DNA of 8,065 nt, taken from contig DOUV01000791.1 in assembly GCA_003520455.1 (NCBI GenBank), forward strand, positions 4,284 through 12,348. The letters are read 5' to 3'. The stretch is from Chloroflexota bacterium (GTDB lineage Bacteria > Chloroflexota > Anaerolineae > Ardenticatenales > Ardenticatenaceae). The position numbers were made by a program, and so were the translations under genes. Numbering within the stretch: the first letter of the stretch is position 1; each line of letters starts with the position of its first letter. Shown piece by piece: positions 6,332 to 8,065 of this stretch. The notes under the pieces were generated by a model. The model searched no databases. It saw only the letters and a program-made list of their open reading frames with translations, and was not told the DNA's origin.

Positions 6332-7477
6332 ATGAACACCTCTCCCTACGATGTCGTCGTCATCGGTGCCGGTCCGGCGGGTGCGACCACAGCTCGTGCC
6401 GCCGCTCGCGGTGGGTTGCGAGTGCTGCTCGTGGACAAGCGCGCCGAACTCGGCGCGCCGACACAGTGTTCCGGCGCCATCAGTGCCAGTGCCCTCCGCG
6501 AAGCCGGGGTCCCGGTTGATGACGAGTACATCTGCTCCCAGGTCCACGGCTTCATCACCTATGATGCCCTGGGCACACCCGCCGTCATCGACTACCGCCG
6601 CTATAAGCCCGATCCCATCGGCTACTGCGTCGAGCGCAAGCGGTTCGACCGCTACCTCGCCCGCCTCGCCACACAAGCGGGCGCCGACCTCCTGCTCAAG
6701 ACCACCGCCGAGTCGCTGGAGCGGGAGGGGCCCTGGATGCGGGTGTGCTTGCGTCGCCTCGGCCGGGCCGAGACGGTGCGGGCGCGGGTTGTGGTCGGCG
6801 CCGATGGCGTGATGAGCCAGGTTGGCAAGTGGGCGGGACTGCGGACGTTTATCAAAATGAGCGAGCTCGCCTCGTGCCTCCAGTTCGTCATGGACCGCGT
6901 CCCGACGGATGGGCTGCTGGAGATCGTCGCCGGCCACGAGTGGGCCCCGGGTGGCTATACCTGGGTCTTTCCGCGCGGCGGCAGCCTGGCTGAGGTCGGC
7001 CTCGGCATCATCCGCACCGAGACCACCCGCGATGCCCGCTGGCATCTCGATCATTTCATCCGTGACTCGTGGATGGCCGGCCGATTCAAAGAGGGACGAA
7101 TCCTCGAAGTGACCGGCGGCGGGGTGCCGCTGGCGGCTCCGCTCAAGAAAATGTACGCCGACGGTGTGATCCTGGTCGGCGATGCCGCCCGCCACGTCAA
7201 CCCCTTGACGGGTGGCGGCTTGCACACGGCCCTGCGGAGTGGCCTCATCGCGGGAACATTCCTGGTGGAGAGCCTCCTGGCCGGCGCGCCCGGCGATGAC
7301 GCCCACCTTGCCGGATACCAGAAGCGCTGGACGACCACACTCGGCGAACAACTGTTGCAGCTCTACGAGATCAAGGCGCGCATCTTCAGTGAGCGCGAGA
7401 TTGCCACTCGCGACCGCCAACTTTTCGAGACCCTCGCCAACTATTTCGCGCCGGCGTCGCCGTTCCGCAAAGTCTAG
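6332..7477 (+). CDS. Geranylgeranyl reductase family FAD-dependent oxidoreductase
   Basis: Flavoprotein of the family that saturates double bonds in prenyl chains (archaeal lipids, the chlorophyll phytyl tail, menaquinone side chains). Seen in 381 aa: N-terminal Rossmann motif VVVIGAGPAG (residues 8-17) with VLLVDKR (31-37) closing the ADP-binding fold; TQCSGAIS (44-51) matching the family's conserved Cys-Gly region; YCVERKRFDRYLA (98-110); VVGADG (154-159); GYTWVFPRGG (208-217), the substrate-side signature of this family; and the second FAD motif ILVGDAARHVNPLTGGG (280-296). No membrane segment is seen, so peripheral membrane association is likely. Start ATG 6332 is favoured by the ribosome site; ATG 6311 would add 7 residues. 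It heads a cluster with a ferredoxin 80 bp downstream and then a polytopic membrane protein, so electrons probably come from the ferredoxin. The exact substrate (quinone, lipid or pigment) is unknown. Confidence 0.88.
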   Translation: MNTSPYDVVVIGAGPAGATTARAAARGGLRVLLVDKRAELGAPTQCSGAISASALREAGVPVDDEYICSQVHGFITYDALGTPAVIDYRRYKPDPIGYCVERKRFDRYLARLATQAGADLLLKTTAESLEREGPWMRVCLRRLGRAETVRARVVVGADGVMSQVGKWAGLRTFIKMSELASCLQFVMDRVPTDGLLEIVAGHEWAPGGYTWVFPRGGSLAEVGLGIIRTETTRDARWHLDHFIRDSWMAGRFKEGRILEVTGGGVPLAAPLKKMYADGVILVGDAARHVNPLTGGGLHTALRSGLIAGTFLVESLLAGAPGDDAHLAGYQKRWTTTLGEQLLQLYEIKARIFSEREIATRDRQLFETLANYFAPASPFRKV

Positions 7478-7499
7478 CGCGCCGGCGCTCATGAGCATC

Positions 7500-7523
7500 G
7501 TGATGCGTGAAGTCACACATCAC
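7500..7523. repeat. 24-bp imperfect palindrome between reductase and ferredoxin
   Basis: Half-sites GTGATG (7500-7505) and CATCAC (7518-7523) flank an inner GTGA-AG-TCAC (7507-7516), with a single C/A mismatch pair at 7506/7517. As DNA it could be a dimer-binding operator; as RNA it makes a hairpin shortly upstream of the ferredoxin ribosome site. No T-run follows, so it is not a classical terminator. Confidence 0.4.
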
Positions 7524-7557
7524 CCATCTCGGGCACCTGTGGGCAAAGGAGATTGAG

Positions 7558-7782
7558 ATGGCCAGGACCGGCGTGATCTTCAACATCGATTGGAACGGCT
7601 GCATCCGCTGCGGAGCCTGCGTCGCCGTCTGCCCCCACCCCGAGCCGTTCACGACCCCCTTTGATACCATCGCCGTGAATCGAGCGTGTGTCGTCGCCTG
7701 CATGCTCTGCGAGCGCGTATGCCCGCTGACCGCGATCACCTCTCACTCAGCAACCAACCGTCCAGTCGCCGTTCGGGCGTGA
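7558..7782 (+). CDS. Two-cluster [4Fe-4S] ferredoxin
   Basis: Small soluble electron carrier (74 aa), likely donating low-potential electrons to the adjacent flavoprotein reductase. Seen: the first cluster site CIRCGACVAVCP, with Cys15, 18, 21 and 25 in CxxCxxCxxxCP spacing, and the second CVVACMLCERVCP, with Cys44, 48, 51 and 55 in CxxxCxxCxxxCP spacing. Each set ends in Cys-Pro as in bacterial 2[4Fe-4S] ferredoxins. The extra residue between the first two Cys of the second site departs from the commonest spacing. The start is firm: AAAGGAG at 7545-7551, 6 nt before ATG 7558. The stop codon overlaps the next gene's GTG (GTGA), suggesting translational coupling. In methanogenic archaea a ferredoxin gene also sits beside the lipid geranylgeranyl reductase gene, which supports the pairing. 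The final residues (from about 61) are polar and probably unstructured. Confidence 0.9.
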   Translation: MARTGVIFNIDWNGCIRCGACVAVCPHPEPFTTPFDTIAVNRACVVACMLCERVCPLTAITSHSATNRPVAVRA

Positions 7783-8065
7783 ACGCGACGCTGCGCCGCT
7801 GGCTCCTCTATCCAAGCATAGTCATGGCGGGCAGCGCCGTAGGGTGGAGCTTGACAAGCGCTCGCCTGCTCGGCCTCGGCTACGACGTGCACGTCCACGC
7901 CCTGGTCTTCGCCCTGGCACTGCTCTTCTACAACCGGGATCGGCTGGCAGATTCGAGTGAGCCGGACGATCAACTCAACATGGCGGAACGGGCGCAGTGG
8001 GTGGTCGCCCATCGGCGTGCACTGCGCCTCCTCGTCGGCGCGGCCGCAGCCGCGAGCGCGCTCCT
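7779..8065 (+). CDS. Polytopic membrane protein, possibly UbiA-like prenyltransferase relative (partial, C-terminus off the window)
   Basis: Only the first 95 codons are present. Seen: a short basic N-terminus (NATLRRW); a first hydrophobic stretch at about residues 9-33; a second at about 38-52 ending in FYNRDRLAD; a charged loop with EPDDQLNMAERAQWVVAHRRAL; and the start of a third membrane helix at about 82. The YNxDRxxD motif followed by an NxxERAxW-type stretch resembles a divergent group of UbiA-superfamily membrane proteins, but the classical NDxxDxxxD motif is not matched at that spacing, so this is inference. Start GTG 7779 overlaps the ferredoxin TGA; there is no good Shine-Dalgarno, consistent with coupled translation. 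Position after a geranylgeranyl-reductase-family enzyme and a ferredoxin fits a role with prenylated substrates. It could instead be an unrelated membrane protein. Confidence 0.6.
   Translation, partial: MNATLRRWLLYPSIVMAGSAVGWSLTSARLLGLGYDVHVHALVFALALLFYNRDRLADSSEPDDQLNMAERAQWVVAHRRALRLLVGAAAAASAL

Noticed and set aside
6017..7516. 499-codon minus-strand open frame opposite the reductase
   Set aside because: Antisense shadow of the FAD reductase; composition is low-information and no motifs are visible.
7743..8012. 89-codon minus-strand frame at the right edge
   Set aside because: Opposite the membrane-protein gene, which has helices, a coupled start and a conserved-looking motif; the minus frame has none.

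Overview
The window looks like a chromosomal segment of a GC-rich bacterium. Gene content (archease, RtcB, archaeal-type ApgM phosphoglycerate mutase, a geranylgeranyl-reductase-type flavoprotein with ferredoxin) and codon usage would fit a member of Chloroflexota near Thermomicrobia/Sphaerobacterales. That placement is inference only: there is no rRNA or other strong taxonomic marker here. No tRNA, rRNA, CRISPR array, transposase or phage gene was seen.

Layout. (1) Minus strand, about 1-4350: a leftward operon reading archease -> rtcB -> a doubtful 44-codon ORF -> apgM, the last cut by the left edge. A perfect TATAAT -10 element sits just upstream of archease. The rtcB gene is interrupted by a 510-residue intein placed exactly at the metal-binding active-site cysteine. 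(2) About 4289-4817: a 529-bp divergent intergenic region. It holds the archease promoter, a good plus-strand promoter (TTGACA-17-CATACT), a small AT-rich palindrome next to its -35 box, and a predicted leader of roughly 340 nt with three possible hairpins. (3) Plus strand 4818-6149: a single (alpha/alpha)6-type glycoside hydrolase related to GH100 neutral invertases and glycogen-debranching C-terminal domains. (4) Plus strand 6332-8065: a cluster of an FAD-dependent geranylgeranyl-reductase-family enzyme, a two-cluster [4Fe-4S] ferredoxin and a polytopic membrane protein resembling UbiA prenyltransferases, cut by the right edge.

How the genes work together. Archease and RtcB form the known RNA-ligation pair: archease speeds guanylylation of RtcB, which then joins 2',3'-cyclic phosphate (or 3'-phosphate) and 5'-OH RNA ends. 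The intein must splice out before RtcB can form its metal site. ApgM (glycolysis) is a likely co-transcribed housekeeping gene with no evident functional link. The right-hand cluster reads as an isoprenoid-modifying unit: the ferredoxin would feed electrons to the flavoprotein to saturate prenyl chains, and the membrane protein could make or hold the prenylated substrate. The most interesting features are the active-site intein with a non-standard C-terminus and a decayed homing-endonuclease motif, the reductase-ferredoxin-membrane protein cluster, and the structured-looking leader upstream of the hydrolase.
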